Shown: piece by piece, positions 7,915 through 14,207 of the stretch
Layout of the letters: the number at the start of each line of letters is the position of its first letter
Numbering within the stretch: position 1 is the stretch's first letter
From: CAZNLL01 sp964573885
Lineage (GTDB): Bacteria > Desulfobacterota > DSM-4660 > Desulfatiglandales > Desulfatiglandaceae
Assembly (NCBI GenBank): GCA_964573885.1
Contig: CAZNLL010000107.1
Location: forward strand, 1-14,207
Direction: 5' to 3'
Length of the DNA stretch: 14,207 nt
The notes under the pieces: generated by a model
Seen by the model: the letters and a program-made list of their open reading frames with translations, nothing else
What the model was told of the DNA's origin: nothing
Database searches by the model: none
Translations under genes and position numbers: made by a program

Positions 7915-7922
7915 CCTTTCCT
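7915..7922 (-). promoter_or_regulatory. Ribosome binding site deciding the coaBC start
   Basis: AGGAAAGG directly upstream of the ATG at 7912 (usable AGGA core about 5 nt away). It sits in the 17-bp gap between the LysM-SPOR stop (TAG at 7930) and coaBC, and argues against the longer in-frame start at 8074, which lies inside the upstream gene. Confidence 0.55.
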
Positions 7923-7929
7923 AGACAGG

Positions 7930-8856
7930 CTAATATCCCCCCACCTGCGCCAGTTCTTCTTTTCCTGCCTTGGCAATCCACACCCCCTGGATCTTGACCA
8001 CAGACGTGATCTTGCCGGCCGCAGATTTGGCTTCTGAGGCATCTTGAAAGAAGCCGGCCCGAAGCCTGATCCATTCCTGGCCCTTGACCTCGGCCTTGGT
8101 AATATAGACATGGTAGCCCTCTTTCATAAGCCTCACGGCCAGGGGGATGATTTTTTCAGAGGCCTGGGAAGAAAAGACGTTCACCACCCAGGGCTTGGAG
8201 GCCAGTTGGGCGCGCCTTTCCCTGGCTTCTTCGGGGGTCAGGTATTTGAGTTCAAGGCCCGGGGGCAGTTCCTCATGGGGAAGCCCCTCCTTGGGTGCCG
8301 ACCCGGACAACCGATCCATATTGAGCCGAAAGAGGCTTGGCCACCGTAAGGAATCTCCGTACACCCCGTCCCGGCCGGCGATTGTATAGAGGGTGTCTCC
8401 TTTCTCCACACGGTAAATGCCTGCTTCTGCCGGCTTCACCTCCTGTTTTTGTTTCATTTTTTCAGGCTCTTTTTGTTGCTCCTTTTCAGCCTCTTTCGGG
8501 GGCGCTTTTGGAACCTCTCTTTCCTGAGCCGGAGGTTTTTTGGAGCCTTCCCCGGGGGATGGGGCCGGCGGTTCTTTTTTAGCGGTCACCGCCGGGGCCG
8601 GTTCAGATTTCTCTTCTGCCCGGGCCGATTCAGATTTCTGTTCTGCCTGGGCCCCGGCAGGGGCCTTTTTCAGGGCCGGCGGCCTTTTCTGGGGAGGAAT
8701 CTTGTGCCTCACCACCTGCCTGGGCTGCTGCGCTTGCTTGGGCTCTTCCTCTCCGCACCCTGCCATGACCAATGACAAAACGCACACAAAAACCACCACT
8801 GCAACATTTCTAAGGCACAAAAGCCCGTGCTTGAACCGCCAAATTCTAAAGTACAT
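7930..8856 (-). CDS. LysM- and SPOR-domain lipoprotein
   Basis: From the ATG at 8856, 308 residues. A basic n-region and a hydrophobic stretch (about 18-31) end in the lipobox MAGC with the acylated Cys34, so it is probably an outer-membrane lipoprotein facing the periplasm. Residues 35-145 are a Pro/Glu/Lys/Ala-rich, likely extended linker that could span to the cell wall. Residues 147-205 hold a LysM-like module (YRVEKGDTLYTIAG, then WPSLFRLNMD), and 221-300 an SPOR module (WVVNVFSSQASE, LMKEGYHVYI, WIRLRAGFF, A-E-A-K near 275). LysM binds peptidoglycan; SPOR binds glycan strands stripped of peptides, typically at division sites. A wall-tethering or septal role is inference. Upstream in-frame ATGs exist at 8877 and 8910, but 8856 has AGGGGG about 6 nt ahead and gives the best signal peptide. 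It is the first gene of the leftward run. Confidence 0.88.
   Translation of the reverse strand: MYFRIWRFKHGLLCLRNVAVVVFVCVLSLVMAGCGEEEPKQAQQPRQVVRHKIPPQKRPPALKKAPAGAQAEQKSESARAEEKSEPAPAVTAKKEPPAPSPGEGSKKPPAQEREVPKAPPKEAEKEQQKEPEKMKQKQEVKPAEAGIYRVEKGDTLYTIAGRDGVYGDSLRWPSLFRLNMDRLSGSAPKEGLPHEELPPGLELKYLTPEEARERRAQLASKPWVVNVFSSQASEKIIPLAVRLMKEGYHVYITKAEVKGQEWIRLRAGFFQDASEAKSAAGKITSVVKIQGVWIAKAGKEELAQVGGY
8600..8653 (-). repeat. 27-bp in-frame tandem repeat in the lipoprotein linker
   Basis: Two adjacent 27-bp units (8600-8626 and 8627-8653) match at 24 of 27 positions and encode the nine-residue units AQAEQKSES and ARAEEKSEP. The near-identity at DNA level suggests a fairly recent duplication that lengthened the linker. 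Confidence 0.75.
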
Positions 8857-9198
8857 GGACGCCCCCTGAGAAATCATTGCAGACACACGGCTTCTCCAAG
8901 CCTGCCACACAGGTACCCTTCTCTATAAGACCCATATATTTCAACAAAATTATTCTATTAAAGCCTAAATTGAAGCCCTTGACAATAAAAAACCGGGCCC
9001 TGCCACCCCCAAATCTTCTCAAGGTCCAGAGAAGGCTTTCAAGGGGGTCATCTGCCCCCGGGGGGATTTACAATTCACAGGCATTGAATTAACATTTTAA
9101 TAGAAATCCTATAAGTGCCTTGGGCATATCTCGTCCAGGCCTTAAACTGATACGAGCCATTAGCTGGCGATGAAGATCTATTTTGGAGGCAAGGACTT
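8857..9198. promoter_or_regulatory. Divergent intergenic region with probable promoters of both gene runs
   Basis: 342 bp without a gene between the leftward LysM-SPOR gene and the rightward zinc-ribbon/HTH gene, so it should hold promoters for both. The centre (8930-8990 and 9064-9120) is AT-rich against a GC-rich surround. Rightward candidate: TTAACA (9089-9094, 5/6 to the -35 consensus) and TATAAG (9110-9115, 5/6 to the -10) with a short 15-bp spacer. Leftward, a TATAGA (8922-8927, complement) is a possible -10 with only a poor -35. A lone TTGACA at 8979-8984 has no matching -10. Small dyads are present: GGCTT/AAGCC at 8889-8902, ATTAA/TTAAT at 9088-9101, CTCGT/ACGAG at 9130-9156. No coding, tRNA or riboswitch signature recognised. 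Confidence 0.5.
9005..9059 (+). other. Two mutually exclusive hairpins in the divergent intergenic region
   Basis: Hairpin A pairs ACCCCC (9005-9010) with GGGGGT (9043-9048) around an inner stem CTTCTC (9015-9020) / GAGAAG (9029-9034). Hairpin B pairs the same GGGGG (9043-9047) with CCCCC (9055-9059) over a 7-nt loop. Both cannot form at once. The base pairing is directly visible; whether it is transcribed or functional is unknown. No T-run follows on the plus strand, so it is not an ordinary terminator, and it lies upstream of the best plus promoter candidate. Confidence 0.3.
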
Positions 9199-9558
9199 AT
9201 GTTGTGCGAGAGATGTAGTGATCCCATAGAGAAGGGTGAAGAAAGACATTGGCACGGCCAGACTCTGTGTGAGGACTGTTACATGGACGCCCTCTCCCCT
9301 GCCCGGGCCTGTGACCCCTGGGCCGTGCACACGGCAAAATCCATGGTCCAGCAGGGAGGCAAAGGGCCGCAACTCAACCCGACCCAGGAAAAAATACTGG
9401 AGATCCTTCAGGAAACCGGGGGTCTCGAACCCGCGGACCTGGGCCAAAGGCTTCAAATAAAGGCCCCCGACCTGGAGCGGGAACTGGCCGCGCTCCGGCA
9501 CATGGAGAAGATCAGGGGGGAGCTTAGAGAGGGAAAGAGGTTCATCCTGCCGTGGTGA
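9199..9558 (+). CDS. Small zinc-ribbon plus winged-helix protein
   Basis: 119 residues; no named family recognised with certainty. The head has four cysteines in two CxxC knuckles (Cys3, Cys6, Cys24, Cys27) with His17 and His19 between them, a likely zinc-ribbon or LIM-like knuckle. A short ACDPWAV motif (37-43) follows. Residues 59-119 (NPTQEKILEILQETGG, then LGQRLQIKAPDLERELAAL) look like a winged helix-turn-helix with a final strand pair ending in RFILPW. That layout suggests a cytoplasmic DNA-binding or metal/redox-responsive regulator; this is inference. ATG at 9199 has GGAGG (9185-9189) and AAGGA (9191-9195) in front. It is the first gene of the rightward run and overlaps the next gene by a few bases, so the two are probably coupled. 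Antisense reading frames over it have no family resemblance. Confidence 0.8.
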   Translation: MLCERCSDPIEKGEERHWHGQTLCEDCYMDALSPARACDPWAVHTAKSMVQQGGKGPQLNPTQEKILEILQETGGLEPADLGQRLQIKAPDLERELAALRHMEKIRGELREGKRFILPW

Positions 9559-10619
9559 AATCCAAATTTCTGTGTATGGCTCTGGTCCTGATCCTTATGG
9601 GTTCAGGGTGCCGCATGGCCTATGTATTTCACGCCGCCGCCGGCCAGCTCCGGCTGATGAGCGGGTCCATCCCTGTGGATGAGGCCTTAAAGGATCCCCA
9701 ACTGGATCCGGAGTGCAAGGCCCGGCTACACCTCGTCGCCCGAATCAAGGCCTTCGGCGAAGAGGAGCTGGGGCTGAAAAAGACCGACAGCTATGAAACG
9801 GCCTATCTGAGGTCCCCTCAATGCCCCATATACCTTGTGGCGGCCGCACCCAAGGATCGATTGTGCCTTAAGACCTGGTGGTTCCCCGTGGTGGGGGACA
9901 TGCCCTATCTGGGCTTTTTTGACCTTGAGGAGGCACGGGCGGAGAAGAGGGGACTGGCAGAAGAGGGCCTGGACGTCTACCTGGGTATGGCCGCGGCCTA
10001 CAGTACCCTCGGCTGGCTCAATGACCCCGTGACCCTCAATGTGCTGGAGGGCTCCACAGTAGATCTTGTGGAAACCATCCTCCACGAAATGACCCACACC
10101 ACCCTTTACGTCAAAGGGCAGGGAGCCTTTAATGAGGGTCTGGCCGTCCTGGTGGGGAAGGTAGGAGCGGCATTCTTTCTTGAAAAGGCCTACGGGCCCT
10201 CCCATTCCTGGACCAGGGAGGCCCAAAATGCCCTCATGGACGAACGCCTTTTCTCATCTCTCCTGGACTCCCTCTTGGAAAACCTGCAGGGGCTCTACGC
10301 CTCTTCGATGAGCCCACAAGAAAAGCTTCGACAAAGGGACGCGGTGTTCCAAGAGGCCATTTTGGATTTCAGTCACATGAAGCACCGATTTCGGACGGAG
10401 CGGTTCCTTTCCTTTGGGGACCACCCCTTAAACAATGCCTATCTGCTGTGCGTGGGTCTCTATCACCGCTACTACCCCCTCTTTGAGGCGGTCCTGGAGG
10501 AGAACCAGGATTCCATAAAAAAGACCCTTATGCTCTTCAAAAAAATGGCGGGGGAAGGCGGCGATATGTTGGAAAAGACCAGGGCATGGCTTGAGAGGGA
10601 GCGTGAGGACACGCAGTAA
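9552..10619 (+). CDS. Putative aminopeptidase, gluzincin-type lipoprotein (COG4324/PF10023-like)
   Basis: 355 residues from the GTG at 9552; a second GTG at 9555 overlaps the previous stop as GTGA and is equally possible. A short hydrophobic N terminus ends in MGSGC (Cys20), a plausible though imperfect lipobox, so the protein is probably a lipoprotein in the periplasmic or outer-membrane space. HEMTH at 178-182 supplies two zinc-ligand histidines and a catalytic Glu179, and FNEGLAVLVG has Glu195 as the likely third ligand, the gluzincin arrangement. Other recognisable parts are YLVAAAP (94-100), FPVVGDMPYLGFFD (111-124) and WLNDPV (155-160), which match the predicted aminopeptidase family COG4324 as I know it. 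Substrate is unknown. It overlaps both neighbours, lying between the zinc-ribbon/HTH gene and the YdbH-like gene. Confidence 0.87.
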   Translation: MVKSKFLCMALVLILMGSGCRMAYVFHAAAGQLRLMSGSIPVDEALKDPQLDPECKARLHLVARIKAFGEEELGLKKTDSYETAYLRSPQCPIYLVAAAPKDRLCLKTWWFPVVGDMPYLGFFDLEEARAEKRGLAEEGLDVYLGMAAAYSTLGWLNDPVTLNVLEGSTVDLVETILHEMTHTTLYVKGQGAFNEGLAVLVGKVGAAFFLEKAYGPSHSWTREAQNALMDERLFSSLLDSLLENLQGLYASSMSPQEKLRQRDAVFQEAILDFSHMKHRFRTERFLSFGDHPLNNAYLLCVGLYHRYYPLFEAVLEENQDSIKKTLMLFKKMAGEGGDMLEKTRAWLEREREDTQ

Positions 10620-13600
10620 AGTCATCTTGGTCTTTCCGGCCGTTATTTTCCTCACAGCCGCCTTCCTCTTGGCTGTGGCCCTCTATTATTACTCCCACCC
10701 TTCGGCCGTCCAGCCTTTACTCGAAAAGGCCCTCTCCCGGGTCACCGGAAATCCGGTCACCATCCAGGAAATCTCTTACTCTTTGAGACCCCTAAGGATT
10801 CATGCCAGGGGTATCCGGCTCGGTTCTCTTAAAGGGCCAGGGGATTTCCGCCTGGTTGTGCCGGAACTGGGGGCGGACATGCGCCTCGAAGGTCCCTTTG
10901 GCCAGAGACGGCTTATCGTGGAAGCGCTCACCGTCAAAGGGCCTGCTCTCGAGGTGTCACAAGACACGGCCTTTCCCTCCCTGCCCCAGGAATCAGGGGG
11001 TCCTACTTTTTTGGAAAAGAGCTTCGCCTTCCTCTTTTTCAGGTATATTCGCCTGGAGCGCCTCACCGTGCAGGAGGCGCAAATCCTTGTCCGCTCGGGG
11101 GATATACGGTTGAGTGTGGAGGGTATCGGCGGAGGCCTGAACCAGAGCCGCCGCCTGGACATGACCGGCTCAGTCCAAATGGAATGGCCCTCCCAGGATA
11201 TCACCCTTTCTTCACCCCACATCCAGGTGGTTTCGGACGGCGCCGTGTCCCTCCGCGATCCGGGCACCAAGCTCAAGATGATGGTTGAGCAGGGGAGTCT
11301 CCAATCCCCGGACATGGACTTGGACCATCTGGAAATCAAGGCCCTTCTGGGTTACCACCCCCCAAATAAGGAACTGGTCCTAATCTCCTCGGACATCCAT
11401 AGCGGGCCGTTGGCTTTCGATCCCCCGTCCGGACAAAAATCAAGCCCCGTCCATATCCAGGCCGCGGGCGCCATGGGCCTTAAAACCCGGCTTTTGAAGC
11501 TCAGCCGCTTGAACGTATCCATGAATGACCTCCTTGATCTGGAAGGGGAGCTAAGGGCCGTCTTCGGCCCTGAAAAGAAGGTGGAGTTTAAGATCACCCA
11601 TTGCCGTTGCTTCCCTTTCAAGATTCTCTCCCTCATCTCTGGAAGGACAAACCATGGACTTCCGGGGGTGGATTTGGAAGGGGCCCTCTCCCTCCACGGC
11701 CGTTTGGAGGGGTCCACGAATCAGGGCAAGTGGGATCTTGGTTATGACCTGAAATCCCAGTTCCAGGACAACCCCTTTTCTGTCAACACCGGTCCCATGC
11801 CGGTCCGGGGGAGGGTGAAGGGTCACCTCTCGGTGCGAGGAGATGCCAGGGCCTTTAAGACCTCGTCCCTCCTCACCGCCGAGGGGACCCTCTTTTCCAT
11901 ACCGGGTCAGGAACCATACCGGCTTCCACACCTTGAGATCCATGTCCCACAGGGCCATGTGGAGATCAAAAAGGGCTCCTTTGACTTTCCTGGAATCCGG
12001 ATCACTTCCTCCCTCCTCAAAGACATGCAACTCTCTTTAAAGGGAGACATCCGTACCCAGACAGTGGGACTTGAGGGTAAAGACCTTCACCTCCTGGAAG
12101 CGGCCCGTACCCTGGACCTCCTCCCGGAGGGGTGGCAATCCCACGGCAAGAGCATCGTAGACCTAAAGGCCCGCCACCATGAAGAGGACGGCTGGACCCT
12201 CAATGGCTCGGTAGGGCTTGAGGAGTTGAGGCTTCAAAACCAGGATCAAAGCCTTATGGGAGAAAAGATCTCCCTCAGCGTAGGGGTAACCGGAGAAAAG
12301 GCATCCAAGAAATCTGAAATCAAGGGGAAGGCCAGCTTGAATATCCGGGGCGGAGAGCTTTTACTGGACCGTTTCTATATGAACTTTGGGACCCACCCCG
12401 TCACCTCCGCCTTCTCAGCCACCTATGTGCTATCGAGCCCTTCCCTGGGGGTGTCTGCTTTCAAGGTGGCCCTGAAAGATATTATCACCCTTCGTGGATC
12501 CGGGACCCTGGGCTATGCCCGGGGAACCCAACGGGTTTCCTTGAAGGCCGAGGTGCCGGCCTGTCGGCTCAAGCCCCTTTACCGGCATTTTCTTCTGGAC
12601 CCCTTTAAGGCGGAACACCCTTTGCTTGCCTCTCTTGACCTGGGTGGAGACTTTTCTGCAGAACTCACCGTCCTTGGCGGGGCGGGGACATGGACCGTTA
12701 AAGGACACGCCGGGTGGGTGGACGGGCATATGGGTTCTGAAGAAACAGGCTTTCACCTGGAGGGCATACACCTTGACCTGCCCCTCTGGTTTTCAAACAA
12801 CATGGACCCCGAGGCTGGGGAGACTTTGAAAGGAGGTCTCTCCATCCAATCCGCACAACTGCCTCTGTTATCCAACGAATCCGTGACCTTTGAATTAGAG
12901 GCAAGACCCAACACCCTCGCCCTGCCCTCTCCCCTGGTTTTGAAAGTCACCGGAGGAGAAATCCTCGCGGCGCCTATGACCCTCAAACAGCCCTTTTCCC
13001 CCGAGAGGCTGCTGACCACCAGCCTTCAGGTGATAATTGACAGGATCGGTCCTCTCCTTTCCGGGGTGTGGTCCTATCCCATTGAGGGCGAAATGGAGGG
13101 GAAGCTGGGTCCCTTACATTTCGACGGCCATCAGATCAAGACCTCAGGGGAACTCGAGGCCAACGTCTTTGGCGGTCGCATCCTTTTTTCAGACCTCCGG
13201 GCATCCGGGTTATTCACATCCACGCCCCTATATGCCTTGAGTGCCCAATGGGAGGATATTGACTTGAAATTGCTCACCGCAGGGACGTCCTTCGGCACCA
13301 TCGAAGGCATCATGAGGGGGCACGTCAAGGATCTGGAGATCGCTTTCGGCCAGCCCCAGCGGTTCGATCTTTTCCTGGAGACCGTCAGAAAAAGGGGCGT
13401 CCCTCAAAGGATCAGCGTCAAAGCCGTGGACAATATCGCCCGGATCGGGGGAGGGCAGAGCCCTTTCATGGGGGCCGCCGGGCTCCTTTCCGCCCTTTTC
13501 AAGACCTTCTCCTACCAAAAGATCGGGATCCGGGCCTCCCTGGCCAATGATGTTTTCAGGATCAACGGGACCATAAAGGAGGGGGGGAAGGAGTATCTTG

Positions 13601-13728
13601 TGAAAAGGAATAGCTTTTCAGGGGTAAATGTTGTAAACCAGAATCCGGACAACCGGATTCGTTTCAAAGACATGGTGAAACGGATCAAAAGGGTCACGGC
13701 CGGTAACGCCGAGCCTGTGATCCGCTAG
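10591..13728 (+). CDS. YdbH-like AsmA-superfamily intermembrane bridge protein
   Basis: 1045 residues from a TTG at 10591 (AGGG 6 nt upstream); a GTG at 10603 is the alternative. Both lie inside the upstream peptidase gene, so translation is likely coupled. A basic start and one hydrophobic segment (about 11-34) anchor it in the inner membrane. The rest is a long periplasmic chain of alternating strands, with the AsmA-like opening LLEKALSRVTGNPVTIQEI (44-62), which fits the elongated beta-groove of AsmA/TamB/YhdP/YdbH proteins. The C-terminal 200 residues (about 824-1045, with FGGRILFSDLR, GQPQRFDLFLETV and AVDNIARIGGG near 943-953) look like the YdbH 'dicarboxylate transport' domain (PF11739). 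E. coli YdbH is 879 residues, so this one is longer. There it helps carry phospholipid between membranes together with YnbE and YdbL. The next gene is a DUF1318 lipoprotein, which supports the assignment. Confidence 0.82.
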   Translation: MRGSVRTRSKVILVFPAVIFLTAAFLLAVALYYYSHPSAVQPLLEKALSRVTGNPVTIQEISYSLRPLRIHARGIRLGSLKGPGDFRLVVPELGADMRLEGPFGQRRLIVEALTVKGPALEVSQDTAFPSLPQESGGPTFLEKSFAFLFFRYIRLERLTVQEAQILVRSGDIRLSVEGIGGGLNQSRRLDMTGSVQMEWPSQDITLSSPHIQVVSDGAVSLRDPGTKLKMMVEQGSLQSPDMDLDHLEIKALLGYHPPNKELVLISSDIHSGPLAFDPPSGQKSSPVHIQAAGAMGLKTRLLKLSRLNVSMNDLLDLEGELRAVFGPEKKVEFKITHCRCFPFKILSLISGRTNHGLPGVDLEGALSLHGRLEGSTNQGKWDLGYDLKSQFQDNPFSVNTGPMPVRGRVKGHLSVRGDARAFKTSSLLTAEGTLFSIPGQEPYRLPHLEIHVPQGHVEIKKGSFDFPGIRITSSLLKDMQLSLKGDIRTQTVGLEGKDLHLLEAARTLDLLPEGWQSHGKSIVDLKARHHEEDGWTLNGSVGLEELRLQNQDQSLMGEKISLSVGVTGEKASKKSEIKGKASLNIRGGELLLDRFYMNFGTHPVTSAFSATYVLSSPSLGVSAFKVALKDIITLRGSGTLGYARGTQRVSLKAEVPACRLKPLYRHFLLDPFKAEHPLLASLDLGGDFSAELTVLGGAGTWTVKGHAGWVDGHMGSEETGFHLEGIHLDLPLWFSNNMDPEAGETLKGGLSIQSAQLPLLSNESVTFELEARPNTLALPSPLVLKVTGGEILAAPMTLKQPFSPERLLTTSLQVIIDRIGPLLSGVWSYPIEGEMEGKLGPLHFDGHQIKTSGELEANVFGGRILFSDLRASGLFTSTPLYALSAQWEDIDLKLLTAGTSFGTIEGIMRGHVKDLEIAFGQPQRFDLFLETVRKRGVPQRISVKAVDNIARIGGGQSPFMGAAGLLSALFKTFSYQKIGIRASLANDVFRINGTIKEGGKEYLVKRNSFSGVNVVNQNPDNRIRFKDMVKRIKRVTAGNAEPVIR

Positions 13729-13756
13729 AGAATCAAGGTATAAAAACGTGCCGTTC

Positions 13757-13764
13757 AGGAGGTG
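13757..13764 (+). promoter_or_regulatory. Strong ribosome binding site of the YnbE/YdbL-like gene
   Basis: AGGAGGTG, an almost full complement of the 16S 3' end, 5 nt (counted from AGGAGG) before the ATG at 13768. It is much stronger than the sites of the three genes upstream in the same run, which suggests the lipoprotein is made in excess over the large YdbH-like partner. The stoichiometry is inference. Confidence 0.6.
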
Positions 13765-13767
13765 AAG

Positions 13768-14207
13768 ATGAAACGCGTGAAAAGGATCGGTTGGACTGCC
13801 CTATCCGGTGGCCTCCTCTTGGTATTTGCCTGCGTAACCATCAACATCTATTTCCCCGCGGAAAAGGTGGAGTCCGTGGCTGCGGAGATCGTGGATGATA
13901 TCAGGGGAGAAGGAAAGGCCAAGGAAAAAGGGCTAAAGGACAGTAAAAATTCCGGCTTTATAAAAGCCCTTTGGGCCCTCGCTCCCGCAACGGCCTGGGC
14001 CCAAGAAGTCACCGCTGTATCCAATCCCACCATCAGAGCCCTGAAAAACCAGATGAAGGACCGCTACACCCAGTTAAGTCCATATTATCAGAAGGGCGTC
14101 CTGAAGGAAGAGCCCTCCGGCTATGTTTCCCTGGTAAACACCGGGGGACTGGGTCTTAAGGAAAAAAGGGACCTGAAAAACCTGGTGGATGCAGAAAACA
14201 GGGACAG
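13768..14207 (+). CDS. YnbE-like lipoprotein head fused to a YdbL/DUF1318 domain (cut by window end)
   Basis: 146 codons are visible and the frame is open at the window edge. ATG at 13768 is preceded by a near-perfect AGGAGGTG (13757-13764). A basic start and hydrophobic stretch end in VFAC with lipid-anchor Cys22; the mature protein begins CVTINIYFPAEKVE (22-35), then an acidic/Lys-rich segment (36-63), a second hydrophobic stretch that looks like an internal signal sequence (about 67-82, with ATAWAQE), and from about 88 a DUF1318/YdbL-like domain (NPTIRALKNQMKDRY, GLGLKEKRDLKNLVDAEN). E. coli has a short lipoprotein YnbE and a separate secreted YdbL; here both seem to be in one chain. The T-I-N motif after the lipid Cys recalls YnbE, but the likeness is short. 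It starts 39 bp after the YdbH-like gene. Confidence 0.83.
   Translation, partial: MKRVKRIGWTALSGGLLLVFACVTINIYFPAEKVESVAAEIVDDIRGEGKAKEKGLKDSKNSGFIKALWALAPATAWAQEVTAVSNPTIRALKNQMKDRYTQLSPYYQKGVLKEEPSGYVSLVNTGGLGLKEKRDLKNLVDAENRD

Noticed and set aside
6914..7924. A 336-codon open frame on the plus strand opposite coaBC
   Set aside because: It is antisense to a fully recognisable CoaBC with intact catalytic motifs; the composition (Gly, His, Arg, Gln, Pro rich) is typical of the complement of GC-rich genes, and no family is recognisable.
7913..8074. In-frame N-terminal extension of coaBC
   Set aside because: The 54 extra residues (Cys/Arg/Gln/Gly rich) lie inside the LysM-SPOR coding sequence, have no family counterpart, and the ATG at 7912 has its own ribosome site.
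8857..8910. Upstream starts (8877, 8910) for the LysM-SPOR lipoprotein
   Set aside because: They would give an overlong n-region before the signal peptide, and ribosome sites there are poor or too distant; 8856 has a good one.
8985..9004. T-run (minus strand) beside GGGCCCGG as a terminator
   Set aside because: No convincing stem precedes the T-run, and it lies upstream of the leftward gene rather than after one.
1..14207. CRISPR arrays, insertion sequences, phage genes, tRNA or rRNA genes
   Set aside because: No regularly spaced repeats, transposase or integrase motifs, terminal inverted repeats, or cloverleaf/rRNA signatures were seen on either strand; the region looks like stable chromosome.

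Overview
The window (about 57% GC by eye, no mobile elements, no RNA genes seen) reads like a chromosomal core region of a Gram-negative bacterium, most likely a Desulfobacterota (deltaproteobacterial) lineage. The clues are a fused CobA-HemD protein, a small Rho-N-domain protein with a Glu/Lys-rich head, a full-length NfeD plus slipin pair, outer-membrane lipoproteins, and a DUF1318 lipoprotein starting with a C-V-T-I-N-I-Y-F-P motif. The taxonomic call is from recognition of the proteins, not from any search.

Layout. From 8856 leftwards to 2, nine genes lie head-to-tail on the minus strand: a LysM-SPOR envelope lipoprotein, coaBC (coenzyme A synthesis), a family-4 uracil-DNA glycosylase, nfeD, a slipin/stomatin-like SPFH gene, a Rho-N-domain protein, then (after an intrinsic terminator at about 3298-3336) ispD (isoprenoids), hemC and cobA-hemD (tetrapyrroles/sirohaem/cobalamin). 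Spacing is tight (gaps of 14-60 bp or short overlaps) except at the terminator, which splits the run into two likely transcription units.

A 342-bp divergent intergenic region (8857-9198) holds the probable promoters of both directions and some dyad structure. From 9199 rightwards the plus strand carries four tightly packed genes: a small four-cysteine zinc-ribbon/winged-helix protein, a gluzincin-type putative aminopeptidase lipoprotein (COG4324/PF10023-like), a 1045-residue YdbH-like AsmA-superfamily protein, and the start of a lipoprotein that ends in a YdbL-like (DUF1318) domain and runs off the window edge.

The last two genes keep the E. coli ydbH-ynbE-ydbL order, a system that bridges inner and outer membranes for lipid homeostasis. 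Here the YnbE-like lipoprotein role and the YdbL domain seem to be in one polypeptide, and an outer-membrane metallopeptidase and a cytoplasmic zinc-ribbon/HTH protein are translationally coupled upstream. That cassette is the most interesting part of the window; the rest is mostly recognisable housekeeping.
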